Part shown: positions 27,006-34,488 of the stretch, piece after piece | Position numbering within the stretch: position 1 is the first letter of the stretch | Layout of the letters: each line of letters begins with the position of its first letter | Origin: Pseudobacter ginsenosidimutans | GTDB taxonomy: Bacteria > Bacteroidota > Bacteroidia > Chitinophagales > Chitinophagaceae | Direction: 5' to 3' | Length of the DNA stretch: 64,000 nt | NCBI RefSeq assembly: GCF_007970185.1 | Contig: NZ_CP042431.1 | Span: 682,001-746,000, forward strand | Position numbers and translations under genes: made by a program | The notes under the pieces: model-generated | What the model was told of the DNA's origin: nothing | The model's input: only the letters and a program-made list of their open reading frames with translations | Databases searched by the model: none

Positions 27006-28763
27006 TTAATTATTGGAAGACAATAGATTGTATAGATATTCTTCAACGGTGACCGGATCCTCCAATTGCAGACGTTGCTTGAGCCTGCGCTTGCTTCTCA
27101 GTACTGAATCTTTACTGATGCCAAGGCTGCTTGCAATCTCATAGGTGTTGAGTTGAAGAAAGATGAGGGTGGCCAGCCGCTCTTCTGCCGGTGTGATCTG
27201 TGTAATTTTCTGGCGGATGATATTGAGAAAATCAGGATAGGCTTTCGCGAATTCCAGTTTGAATTTCTCCCATTCGGTATCTGTAAGCAATGTGTATTGC
27301 TGGAGGTTCAGGGCCACTGCCTGCTGATGCTGTTGCTGGTCCTGTTCATTGATCTGTGCTTCGAGACTGGCAATCAAATTATTTTTCTCAACGATATGAT
27401 GTTTGAAATCACGGATCTGTTCCCTTGCGTTCCTGATCTCCAGCTCGGCTTCTTTCTGTTTTTGCGTTGCTGCCTGCCACACGAGCTTTTGTTTGAGGCG
27501 TCTTCTGTTGTACAGCAGTATCACAATCAGCGCCAGGCAGGCGATGCCTACCATGATCCCATTCCTGGTGGTTTTCTCTTTTTGCAATGCAGCCTGCGCC
27601 CTGTTAAAGGAAGATTCCAGTTCATCAAAACTGATCCTGGCTTTCAGGTTCGAGAGATGTTGCTGGCTCATGCTAACAGCCAGTGAATCCTTGTACTGAT
27701 GATAAAGATCATAATAATGCCAGGCACTGTCTGTTAGTCCTTTCAGCCTGAAGATACCGGCAATTCCTTCAGAGGCCTGGATGGCATAATCTGCGGAACC
27801 AGCTTCCCTGCTATAAAAGTATGCCTTACGCCAATGGTTCAGCGCTGCATCATGCTGGTTGCAGTGATGTTCGATATTCCCGAGAAAATTATGCGCCATG
27901 GAAATGTTCAGTGCGTCACCGCTGGCAATACTGCTGGCGAGATAAGATTCGATCAGTGGCCTGGCCTCATCGTATCTGCCCTTCAGGATCAGGATATGCC
28001 CCAGGTTGCCTTCACCGATCCCGAGCCACAGTGCCTGCTTCACAGGATTGTCAGGGATAGCGCCGGGCACATAGTCCAGCATTTTTTTGTAATAGTAAGT
28101 TGCGCTATCGTACTGCCCCAGCTTTTTATAACAGGCGCCGAGAATATCCAGCTGGAAAACATATACTAACGGATCATAGTGATCGAAGTCAGTGATCTTT
28201 ATTTGCAGGAATTCCAATCCGTAGCGGATGCTCTGGCGATAATCCTGGTTCAGGTACAGGGCACGGCTGAGATCGAACACCCTTGTATATACGAAGTAAA
28301 AGCGCTGCAGCCCGATCTTTTTCTGCAGTTCATATGCTTTGAGATTATATAGCAGGTAATTTTCCGGCCCGCTTATACCTGCATACACGCTGTAGATTTC
28401 GGCAGAGAGCTGATCATCTCCCAGGTCCAGCGCCAGGCGGATTGCTTTCTGCATCCGGTTGAGATAAACCTGGTCAATCGGATAACCGAACTCCAGTGCA
28501 CCGAGGGTCTGGTACAATATGAAGCGGGCCTCCAGTCTTTTGGAAGGATTATCCCTGATGTACTGCTGAAGCTGACGGGTAATCCCAAGATAAAAAGCGG
28601 TATCTTTTTTCCTGTGCTGTATATCATAGAATCCTTGTGCAAGGCGGCTTTGCGAAGTATCAGTTACTTCCCATGCGCTGATAAAAGGCTGTATCATTTC
28701 AGATTGCGCCTTCAGCAGGGGGCTGGCCGCCAACAGGAGAATAAGAATAAAATTCGGCTTCAT
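27006..28763 (-). CDS. TPR sensor-regulator with membrane helix and LuxR-like HTH
   Basis: 585 aa. Signal peptide or first helix (FILILLLAASPLLKAQ), then TPR helices (about 60-370, e.g. QYDSATYYYKKMLDY and HDAALNHWRKAYFYSREAG). One membrane helix follows (IMVGIACLALIVILLY, about 405), then a coiled coil (about 425-475, rich in Q/E/K). The cytoplasmic C-terminal helix-turn-helix reads ITPAEERLATLIFLQLNTYEIASSLGISKDSVLRSKRRL (cited in two overlapping parts: about 520-560). Bacteroidota have many such periplasmic-TPR, cytoplasmic-HTH regulators. Its place upstream of the beta-helix/OmpA genes suggests that these are its targets; the signal is unknown. Confidence 0.85.
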   Translation of the reverse strand: MKPNFILILLLAASPLLKAQSEMIQPFISAWEVTDTSQSRLAQGFYDIQHRKKDTAFYLGITRQLQQYIRDNPSKRLEARFILYQTLGALEFGYPIDQVYLNRMQKAIRLALDLGDDQLSAEIYSVYAGISGPENYLLYNLKAYELQKKIGLQRFYFVYTRVFDLSRALYLNQDYRQSIRYGLEFLQIKITDFDHYDPLVYVFQLDILGACYKKLGQYDSATYYYKKMLDYVPGAIPDNPVKQALWLGIGEGNLGHILILKGRYDEARPLIESYLASSIASGDALNISMAHNFLGNIEHHCNQHDAALNHWRKAYFYSREAGSADYAIQASEGIAGIFRLKGLTDSAWHYYDLYHQYKDSLAVSMSQQHLSNLKARISFDELESSFNRAQAALQKEKTTRNGIMVGIACLALIVILLYNRRRLKQKLVWQAATQKQKEAELEIRNAREQIRDFKHHIVEKNNLIASLEAQINEQDQQQHQQAVALNLQQYTLLTDTEWEKFKLEFAKAYPDFLNIIRQKITQITPAEERLATLIFLQLNTYEIASSLGISKDSVLRSKRRLKQRLQLEDPVTVEEYLYNLLSSNN

Positions 28764-28813
28764 CTACAGGTTAGGTAGGCTCTAAGATACATCAATTTTT
28801 CACCGGCAGAATA

Positions 28814-29513
28814 GTGGAGAATATTCCTGATACGGAAAATATCCCTGTTTCAAGTGATGGAGGCCGGGTGGTTGCCCTGATCTCACCATTGCCATCAACA
28901 GTTTTGAGACTACCACCGGTGGCTACATACAAGGGAAAGATGGGTTGTGGTGATGACAAGATTTACAAGAACTGGACTTACAAATACAAACTGAAAGTGG
29001 ACGAATTCAACACCGTTGCCGAGACCAACGAGAACAACAATATCGCCGAACATAAATTCGCCGGCAGCAAAGACGTGATGAACGAGCTGAACGGGGCCGG
29101 CATCGCCAAAACAACGAGGGAAAAAAATACACAAGTGAAAAACACTACAACCTCCCCCACTGCACCGCCACCTGCGCCGGCATCCGATGGCAGTTATGAA
29201 GTGCATTACACCATCAGGAACGCAGGCGTTGCGCCTGTGGAGATCAATGTGAACGGGATCCGGCTCTTTGGCCGTATCAGGGAAGATGGATTCGAAAGGA
29301 TTGGCCAGCTATCCAACTGTTCCCTAAGCTTCCAAAACCCTTGCACCCGGAGGAATCATTACAGGATATTACACCATCGCCGGTGCCATGACCAATATGC
29401 TCACACAGGGAACGCAGTACGAATACTGGTTAACGGTGGATTCCATAAAGGATATCGCGGAAGGCAATGAGAACAACAATGATTTCAGGATAAATATACG
29501 TGCCGGGTATTAA
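28814..29513 (+). pseudogene. Remnant of a CARDB-domain secreted protein, frameshifted
   Basis: No signal peptide or plausible start is present. A GTG-initiated frame from 28814 enters in the middle of a CARDB domain (LKVDEFNTVAETNENNN). It continues through a Pro/Thr linker into a second CARDB domain (SYEVHYTIRNAGVAPVEINV), then loses frame. The domain resumes one base later (TLAPGGIITGYYTIAG to LTVDSIKDIAEGNENNN) and stops at 29511-29513. Removing one T of the TT at 29330-29331 joins the parts as LSSKTLAPGG. The CARDB fold is an Ig-like adhesion module on exported proteins. With its 5' end missing, the gene is probably dead even if the shift is a sequencing error. Confidence 0.7.
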
Positions 29514-29519
29514 GACTTC

Positions 29520-29541
29520 GGCACGATATTTCGTGCCTTTT
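29520..29541 (+). terminator. Terminator after the CARDB remnant
   Basis: Perfect 7-bp stem GGCACGA / TCGTGCC with a 4-nt loop (TATT), followed by TTTT. It lies 6 nt after the stop of the CARDB remnant and ahead of the DUF1266 gene. Confidence 0.65.
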
Positions 29542-29574
29542 CCGATAAATTGCCTTCGAAAAAAGTATAATACC

Positions 29575-30483
29575 ATGAATCAGCAGAACCCTATTGAACA
29601 ATACCTTCAGACGTTGCGGGCCATGGGAATGAACGAAGAAGCCATTGCCATGTACCGCCAGCAAATGGAACAATCCATCAACATGACCAATCAATGGGCC
29701 AGCCAGTTCGGACAGAACTTCGATCCCATGAATGCCATGAACCAGGCGTTTGGTTCATTCGGGGCATTTGGTGACGGTAATGCTCAAACGCAACTTGAGC
29801 TCAATCCGGAATCCACGCTTACCATCCGCCAGCAATGGGCTGTAGCCTGCGGCGCAGATCTGGCCATGCTCAATGGACAATACCTCAATGATGTCACTAC
29901 CGGTTTTTCCAGGGCTGAATGCCGCCAGTTATTGTCGCAGTGGTGGGATATAGACAGCAAGGAAGAATTATTGGAAATGATAGAATGGCTTTTCGCTGAA
30001 GGCCATCGCATCCAGTATGATCTGATCTGGCAGGCGATGACCACCATTTCCATGAAAGAAAGCAAGGAATTCCTCCGCCAGCATGTAGCCACCAATGAGG
30101 AGGAAGAAGAGCTGGCATTGCATCGCCTTCGCAATATGCGCGATGCGCTGGAACTGTTCCAGGAGCAAAAGCTGATCGCACCTGATTTCCAGCCGGAGAT
30201 GCTGATCTGGGATTATGCACGGGTGATCAATCTCAGCCGTGGCGGCGTTGATGCCGGGTATATCACCAGGGAGGAAGCGCTGGTCATCATCGACAAGTGT
30301 ATCGAACCAATTCGCAAGATGTATACTTCATGGAAACAATTGTCGGTTTCTTATCAGTTTGCCCGCTATGTGTGGAGTGATCTGCAGGAGGAAGATGGAA
30401 GGGAAATGATGGAGAACATGGAGATCCTGCTGACCGATCCTGAAAGTCCCTGGGTGAAATTGAAATGGAATGAAGCAATCTGA
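29575..30483 (+). CDS. DUF1266 domain protein
   Basis: 302 aa from the ATG at 29575 (MNQQNPIEQYLQTLRAMGM); the longer frame from 29500 would cover the preceding terminator. The N-terminal 70 residues are Gln/Met-rich and helical. The DUF1266 domain follows (about 80-300): WAVACGADLAMLNGQ, TTGFSRAECRQLLSQWWDI, VINLSRGGVDAGYI and SYQFARYVWSD. DUF1266 proteins (YbeU/YbeR-like) have no established activity. There is no signal peptide, so it is cytoplasmic. It is monocistronic, with terminators on both sides. Confidence 0.85.
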   Translation: MNQQNPIEQYLQTLRAMGMNEEAIAMYRQQMEQSINMTNQWASQFGQNFDPMNAMNQAFGSFGAFGDGNAQTQLELNPESTLTIRQQWAVACGADLAMLNGQYLNDVTTGFSRAECRQLLSQWWDIDSKEELLEMIEWLFAEGHRIQYDLIWQAMTTISMKESKEFLRQHVATNEEEEELALHRLRNMRDALELFQEQKLIAPDFQPEMLIWDYARVINLSRGGVDAGYITREEALVIIDKCIEPIRKMYTSWKQLSVSYQFARYVWSDLQEEDGREMMENMEILLTDPESPWVKLKWNEAI

Positions 30484-30505
30484 TCATCTTGATAAAATAA
30501 AACAG

Positions 30506-30541
30506 AATAGTCCCATCTCTTGCAGGATGGGACTATTTTTT
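30506..30541 (+). terminator. Bidirectional terminator between DUF1266 and DOPA dioxygenase genes
   Basis: Perfect 12-bp stem AATAGTCCCATC / GATGGGACTATT with an 8-nt loop and a T-run on the plus strand. On the minus strand the hairpin is followed by CTGTTTTATTTT, so it can also end the convergent dioxygenase gene, which stops 3 nt away. Confidence 0.9.
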
Positions 30542-30543
30542 AA

Positions 30544-31434
30544 CTACGCCTTCGTATCGAGTTTTACTGATGTCATCGTCAATGATCCTCCAACAGCTTT
30601 GTCGTTGAAGAAGGATACTTCGTCTTTAGTTCCTTTTAATCCAAGCGTATACAGAAGAGGCAGGTAATGCTCCGGGGTAGGGATTGCCAGTTGGGCTTCC
30701 TTGCCCATCGATGTATACTGTATCAGTTGCGAATGATCGCCTGATACTATCTGGTTTTTCATTTTTTCATTTATCTGCAGCGCCCAGTGGTAGCCATATT
30801 CAGGCTGGTCCATTTTATCCCATGCTATCATGCGCAGGTTATGCACCATATTGCCGCTTCCCATGATCAGAATGCCTTTGCGGCGAAGCGAATACAGTTC
30901 TTTTGCAAGATCATAATGGTATCGCGGCGGTTGTGTGTAATCGATGCTCAATTGCATTACGGGAATATCTGCATCGGGATACATATGCCGGACGATGGTC
31001 CAGGCGCCGTGGTCCAGGCCCCAGTCGTGGTCCAGTTCCACCTGTGCGGAATGCAGCAACTGCGCGGTTTCCGCGGCCAGTGCGGGATCACCGGGAGCCT
31101 TGTATTGCACATCGAACAATTCCTGCGGAAATCCTCCGAAATCATGAATGGTCTTTGGAAAATCCATTGCAGTGATGCGGGTGCCGCGGGTAAACCAGTG
31201 TGCCGACACCACCAGCACAGCTACCGGCCTGGGGATCTCCTTCGCCATGGCTTTCCATTTCGCCGAAAATTCATTATCCTCGATGCCATTCATGGGTGAA
31301 CCATGACCAACAAACAGCACCGGCATAAGCCGCTCCTGATCCTTCAATCCGCTGGTGAATTGATTCCACGCCGATAATCCGGTTACGCCCGCTACTCCCA
31401 TCATCATTGTTTTTATGAAGTCTTTTCTTTCCAT
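30544..31434 (-). CDS. ygiD: 4,5-DOPA-extradiol dioxygenase family protein
   Basis: 296 aa. A class III extradiol ring-cleavage dioxygenase related to YgiD/DODA, which opens catechol rings of DOPA-like compounds using a metal. Metal-binding histidines are visible in LFVGHGSPMNGI (about residue 44), VVSAHWFTRGT (about 77) and DHDWGLDHGAWTIVRHMYP (about 140). GSGNMVHNLR is also diagnostic. The family usually lacks a leader; this one has about 35 extra N-terminal residues with a hydrophobic stretch (MMMGVAGVTGLSA), so it may be anchored or exported. It is downstream of YceI and reductase genes and a Crp-type regulator, a grouping often seen in Bacteroidota. Confidence 0.9.
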   Translation of the reverse strand: MERKDFIKTMMMGVAGVTGLSAWNQFTSGLKDQERLMPVLFVGHGSPMNGIEDNEFSAKWKAMAKEIPRPVAVLVVSAHWFTRGTRITAMDFPKTIHDFGGFPQELFDVQYKAPGDPALAAETAQLLHSAQVELDHDWGLDHGAWTIVRHMYPDADIPVMQLSIDYTQPPRYHYDLAKELYSLRRKGILIMGSGNMVHNLRMIAWDKMDQPEYGYHWALQINEKMKNQIVSGDHSQLIQYTSMGKEAQLAIPTPEHYLPLLYTLGLKGTKDEVSFFNDKAVGGSLTMTSVKLDTKA

Positions 31435-31459
31435 TTTTATCCTTTTTCAGGACATACGA

Positions 31460-31853
31460 TTATTGTTGAGAGAACTCGCCATCAGCTTTGATACGCACAA
31501 CATCACTCACCATTTGCTCAGGGAATTTGCTTCCGATTCCAAAACCAGAGCGCTTGATGCTGCCCGTAAGCTGAAAACCTGCTGTGGCTTTTTTGCTCAA
31601 GGGATTTTCAACTGTGCCCCTGTATTCCAGGTCCAGCGTAACTGGTTTGGTAACGCCATGCAGGGTGAGATCACCGCTGAGCTTGAATTTGTTCTTGCCC
31701 GCAGCTTTGAGTGCTGTACACATCGCTGATGCCAAGGTGTGTTACAGTGAATGCAAGCTGCGAGTGTGCCGCATCATTCTTCCAGGTAGCGTTGAGTACA
31801 GTGTATGCCGAGAATGAAACAAAAGCTGCTGCGATAAAAAATAACTTCTTCAT
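31460..31853 (-). pseudogene. YceI-family protein with internal deletion and frameshift
   Basis: The 5' part (ATG at 31853) encodes a signal peptide (LFFIAAAFVSFSAYTVLNA) and the first YceI strand, HSQLAFTVTHLGISDV. The 3' part, in another frame (31735-31460), encodes the end: KFKLSGDLTLHGVTKPVTLDL, GFQLTGSIKRSGFGIGS and VVRIKADGEFSQQ (pieces cited separately). About 65 codons of the usual 190-aa YceI lipocalin-like fold are missing between them. The remaining length (394 nt) is not a multiple of three. Unlike the other frameshifts here, a one-base error cannot explain it. YceI proteins bind isoprenoid-type lipids in the periplasm; this copy should be non-functional. Confidence 0.78.
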
Positions 31854-31884
31854 GGTTGTAGTGTATGATTTAGTAATAAATGAA

Positions 31885-32547
31885 TTAGTTGTGCAGGACT
31901 TTCCAGCCCGCATGCCAGTTATAGTCATACTTCATGGTGAGTGAAATGAGCAGAGACTGCATGCTTTCCAGGGTGCGGCTGATAGAGAGATCGCCTGCAA
32001 CGATGGGATTGAATCCAGCTGTGGCAACCAGCTCTACCACAATTTCCAGAGCCTCCGGATCACTACCCGCAATAAAGCCATCTACTTGTTTTCCATCGAT
32101 CACCGGGTTGGTAAAATCGGCTGCATAAGTGGTATTGAAGGCTTTCACCACTTTGGAATGCGGCAATAATTGCTGCAATTCTTCTGCTGCGCTTGTTCCC
32201 GGATCGGTTACCAGACCTGAATAAGTTTCATTGAGTGGATTGGCGATGCTGATCACGATCTTTTGATTGGCCACTTCCTTTATCTTCTCCGCCACTTCTT
32301 TTTCTGCGGCATATGGGACTGCCATAATAATGATATCCGCTTCCCAGGAAGCCTGCGTAGAGCAATCGATCAGCTCGGCATCTGCGCCGGGATGCTTTTC
32401 GTGTATGCTTTTCAGTAATGTGGCTGTTTTCTCCTGGTTGGTGGAATACAAAAGTAAGCGGTAATTCCCGCCGGCCAGGCTTTTGGCAATGGCCGATCCC
32501 ATATTTCCGGATGCGCCGATAATGGCAATGGTTTGCTTTGTTTTCAT
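31885..32547 (-). CDS. NAD(P)-binding reductase of the F420-oxidoreductase type
   Basis: 220 aa from the ATG at 32547 (MKTKQTIAIIGASGNMGSAI); 25 upstream codons are open but lack homology. A Rossmann fold with GASGNMGSAIAKSLAGG (about 10-26), DIIIMAVPYAAEKEV (about 75), ISIANPLNE and SKVVKAFNTTYAADF (about 140). This is the pattern of NADPH:F420 oxidoreductase-like proteins; in Bacteroidota, without F420, the substrate is probably another molecule. It is 31 nt upstream of the broken YceI gene, in a group with the Crp-type regulator. Confidence 0.82.
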   Translation of the reverse strand: MKTKQTIAIIGASGNMGSAIAKSLAGGNYRLLLYSTNQEKTATLLKSIHEKHPGADAELIDCSTQASWEADIIIMAVPYAAEKEVAEKIKEVANQKIVISIANPLNETYSGLVTDPGTSAAEELQQLLPHSKVVKAFNTTYAADFTNPVIDGKQVDGFIAGSDPEALEIVVELVATAGFNPIVAGDLSISRTLESMQSLLISLTMKYDYNWHAGWKVLHN

Positions 32548-32567
32548 AATTGATCCGTTTGACAAAG

Positions 32568-32575
32568 CAAAACTA
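32568..32575 (-). promoter_or_regulatory. Candidate -7 element upstream of the NAD(P)-reductase gene
   Basis: Minus-strand TAGTTTTG fits the Bacteroidota -7 consensus TAnnTTTG and lies 20 nt before the ATG at 32547. I see no TTG at the usual 17-18 nt upstream, so this is a weak call. Confidence 0.3.
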
Positions 32576-32646
32576 CCACCATACCCTGCCCTGCTCCATT
32601 GAGTTGAGGCAAGAAAAAGCATTGATCCTGATCAATGAAAATCCGC

Positions 32647-33228
32647 TTATTTATTTTGGGAGATCCGCTTTCTCACGCGGCTAAGTGTTTCGGGAGTAAG
32701 CCCCAGGTAAGACGCGATCATGTGCTGCGGAACGCGCTCCGCGATATGCGGATAAAGAGCAACGAAGGCTTCATAACGCTCTTCCAGGCTGGCACTGGTA
32801 GTGGAGGTCAATCTTTTCTGCATGGCCAGGTAAGCTCCGGTGATATTGAGACGTGTGAAGGTTTCGTATGCACGGCACTTCACGAGCAGCTCTTCATGTG
32901 CAGACTTGCCAATGAGCACCAGTTCAGAATCTTCGATGGCATCGATGGCATAAGTGGCCGGCTCGCCGGTGAGAAAACTGTACAAGTCTGAAATTGCCCA
33001 TCCTTCCAGTGCGAACTGAAGGATATGTTCACGACCTGATTCATCCAGGCTGTATTCACGCAATGCGCCCTTCTCCACAAAAATGATATTCTTGCAAACA
33101 TCCCCTTCCTGCAACAGGTATTGCTTTCTCCGCACTTTCTTGGGCGTGAGATATGTTTTGATGACGGCTTTGTCAGCCTCCGTAAGCGCCACCTTTTTGT
33201 TGATATTTTCGAAGAATAATTCGTACAT
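32647..33228 (-). CDS. Crp/Fnr family transcriptional regulator
   Basis: 193 aa from the ATG at 33228 (MYELFFENINKK); 15 more upstream codons are open. Cyclic-nucleotide-binding-like domain at about 5-115 (QYLLQEGDVCKNIIFVEKGALREY, given as QYLLQEGDVCKN and ALREYSLDESGREH). The C-terminal winged helix is shortened: HIAERVPQHMIASYLGLTPETLSRVRKRI (HTH part ASYLGLTPETLSRVRKR, about 170-186). No Fnr cysteines are seen. This small Crp subgroup often lies beside oxidoreductase genes in Bacteroidota. It probably controls the reductase-YceI-dioxygenase genes downstream on the same strand. Confidence 0.88.
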   Translation of the reverse strand: MYELFFENINKKVALTEADKAVIKTYLTPKKVRRKQYLLQEGDVCKNIIFVEKGALREYSLDESGREHILQFALEGWAISDLYSFLTGEPATYAIDAIEDSELVLIGKSAHEELLVKCRAYETFTRLNITGAYLAMQKRLTSTTSASLEERYEAFVALYPHIAERVPQHMIASYLGLTPETLSRVRKRISQNK

Positions 33229-33304
33229 GGGATGCAGGCCGGAGTTTATGGCCTGTGGCAAAGATGCGAACAAATCTTTAATGAGGGATCTGAGGAATTC
33301 GATC

Positions 33305-33856
33305 TCACTTCAGTTTAGCAATCTCCCCCTCAACAACTTTCATCGCCCGCTCACGCAAAGCCTGATTCCCCTTGTCCATTTTTTTCAAAAGCGAATGACA
33401 TTCCCGTAAGAACACATGCGTAAAATCTGTTTCCTGGCTGGCAAATTCAGCACTGTTATCGATTATATCTGCGTATTTTATCGTTTGTGCATCTCCGCTG
33501 GTAGCAGCTAATCTTTCAGCTTCCCTGGATTTTCTTGTACGCCGGTTCAATTGCGGATATGCAGCTTTTACGAAGCGGTCAGTTAATTCATCAACCAGCT
33601 GAACAGTCCGCCTGGTGGTAGCATCATCCATTTGTGTTAACAGGAACTTGCTGATCTCATCTTTTGTAACAGACGTATCTTCCAGAACATCGTGCAGCAG
33701 GGCAGCTGCCAGCACTGCCGGATCTGAGGTATATCCTTTACATATTTCCATCACACGGATGGGATGGACAATATAGGGTTCATCAATGAATTTCCGCCGC
33801 TGGCTTCCGTGGGCATCAGAAGCAAACTGAGTCACTTGTTCAAGAAGGGTTTGCAT
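33305..33856 (-). CDS. HD domain hydrolase resembling small alarmone (ppGpp) hydrolases
   Basis: 183 aa. RelA/SpoT-type HD hydrolase signatures are present: H in FASDAHGSQRRKFI, YIVHPIRVMEI (about residue 30), AAALLHDVLEDTSV (about 53) and IKYADIIDNSAEF (about 125). The same blocks are found in the hydrolase half of SpoT and in MESH1-like enzymes that degrade (p)ppGpp. There is no synthetase domain, so this would be a small alarmone hydrolase, or a relative acting on another nucleotide. Activity on ppGpp is inferred from the motifs only. Confidence 0.8.
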   Translation of the reverse strand: MQTLLEQVTQFASDAHGSQRRKFIDEPYIVHPIRVMEICKGYTSDPAVLAAALLHDVLEDTSVTKDEISKFLLTQMDDATTRRTVQLVDELTDRFVKAAYPQLNRRTRKSREAERLAATSGDAQTIKYADIIDNSAEFASQETDFTHVFLRECHSLLKKMDKGNQALRERAMKVVEGEIAKLK

Positions 33857-33913
33857 TGGTCGCTTTTAGTGGAATAATGTAAAAACCATACCAGCCGCAT
33901 GATCTTCTTCTCA

Positions 33914-34459
33914 TCATTTCAACGCAAACTCTTTCAGTTCCTCCAGTTCCTTCAATATCTGTGTCTCCCACTCCTTTTGCTTTTCAGCTACGGTAGCATA
34001 CCTGGTTTCTTCTTCGTATTGCAGTCTTCTTTTGGTGAAATCAGACATCACCTGTTCACTGAGCCCATTCACAAAATCCAGTCCCATCACTATCTTCTTC
34101 TTGTTCTCTTTTAGCTTTTTCCTGAACTGCCTTGCATACACTTCGCTCAGATCGAAAAGAGTTTGCTGATAGGTCAAAACAAGACTGGCATCTGCTGTAG
34201 TATCGATCCAGGAAGCAGATGGAATAAAATGATTGAATATCCTGTTGTTGAGGTTCTTGCTCAGGAAGTCAAAGCCTTTTACACTATATCCCATGGAAAA
34301 CTGTGCAAAGGAACTGGAGGTGGCTCTTCCCTTTTTGATCTTGAAATCATCGGCCGTTAGTTTCCGCGCAGCATTCCAGGAGAAAAACTCTTCTCCCTTG
34401 TCCTGGCTGAAAGCAGATACGGTACATAACATCAACAACGAAAAAAGGAAATGGCGCAT
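33914..34459 (-). CDS. Secreted hypothetical protein, possible DUF922-like pseudo-protease
   Basis: 181 aa with a clear signal peptide (FLFSLLMLCTVSAFSQ). The start of the mature part, FSWNAARKLTADDFK (about 27-41), and YQQTLFDLSEVYARQFRKKL (about 98-117) recall DUF922 proteins. In those the second block reads HE-x-x-HF-diaE-yAR and binds zinc; the histidines are replaced here, so catalysis is unlikely. The rest is charged helix. The family link is tentative; localisation in the periplasm or outside is fairly sure. TATATTTG, fitting the -7 consensus, lies 20 nt before the ATG. Confidence 0.6.
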   Translation of the reverse strand: MRHFLFSLLMLCTVSAFSQDKGEEFFSWNAARKLTADDFKIKKGRATSSSFAQFSMGYSVKGFDFLSKNLNNRIFNHFIPSASWIDTTADASLVLTYQQTLFDLSEVYARQFRKKLKENKKKIVMGLDFVNGLSEQVMSDFTKRRLQYEEETRYATVAEKQKEWETQILKELEELKEFALK

Positions 34460-34488
34460 AGCATCAGGGTTTGTTCCTGCAAATATAT

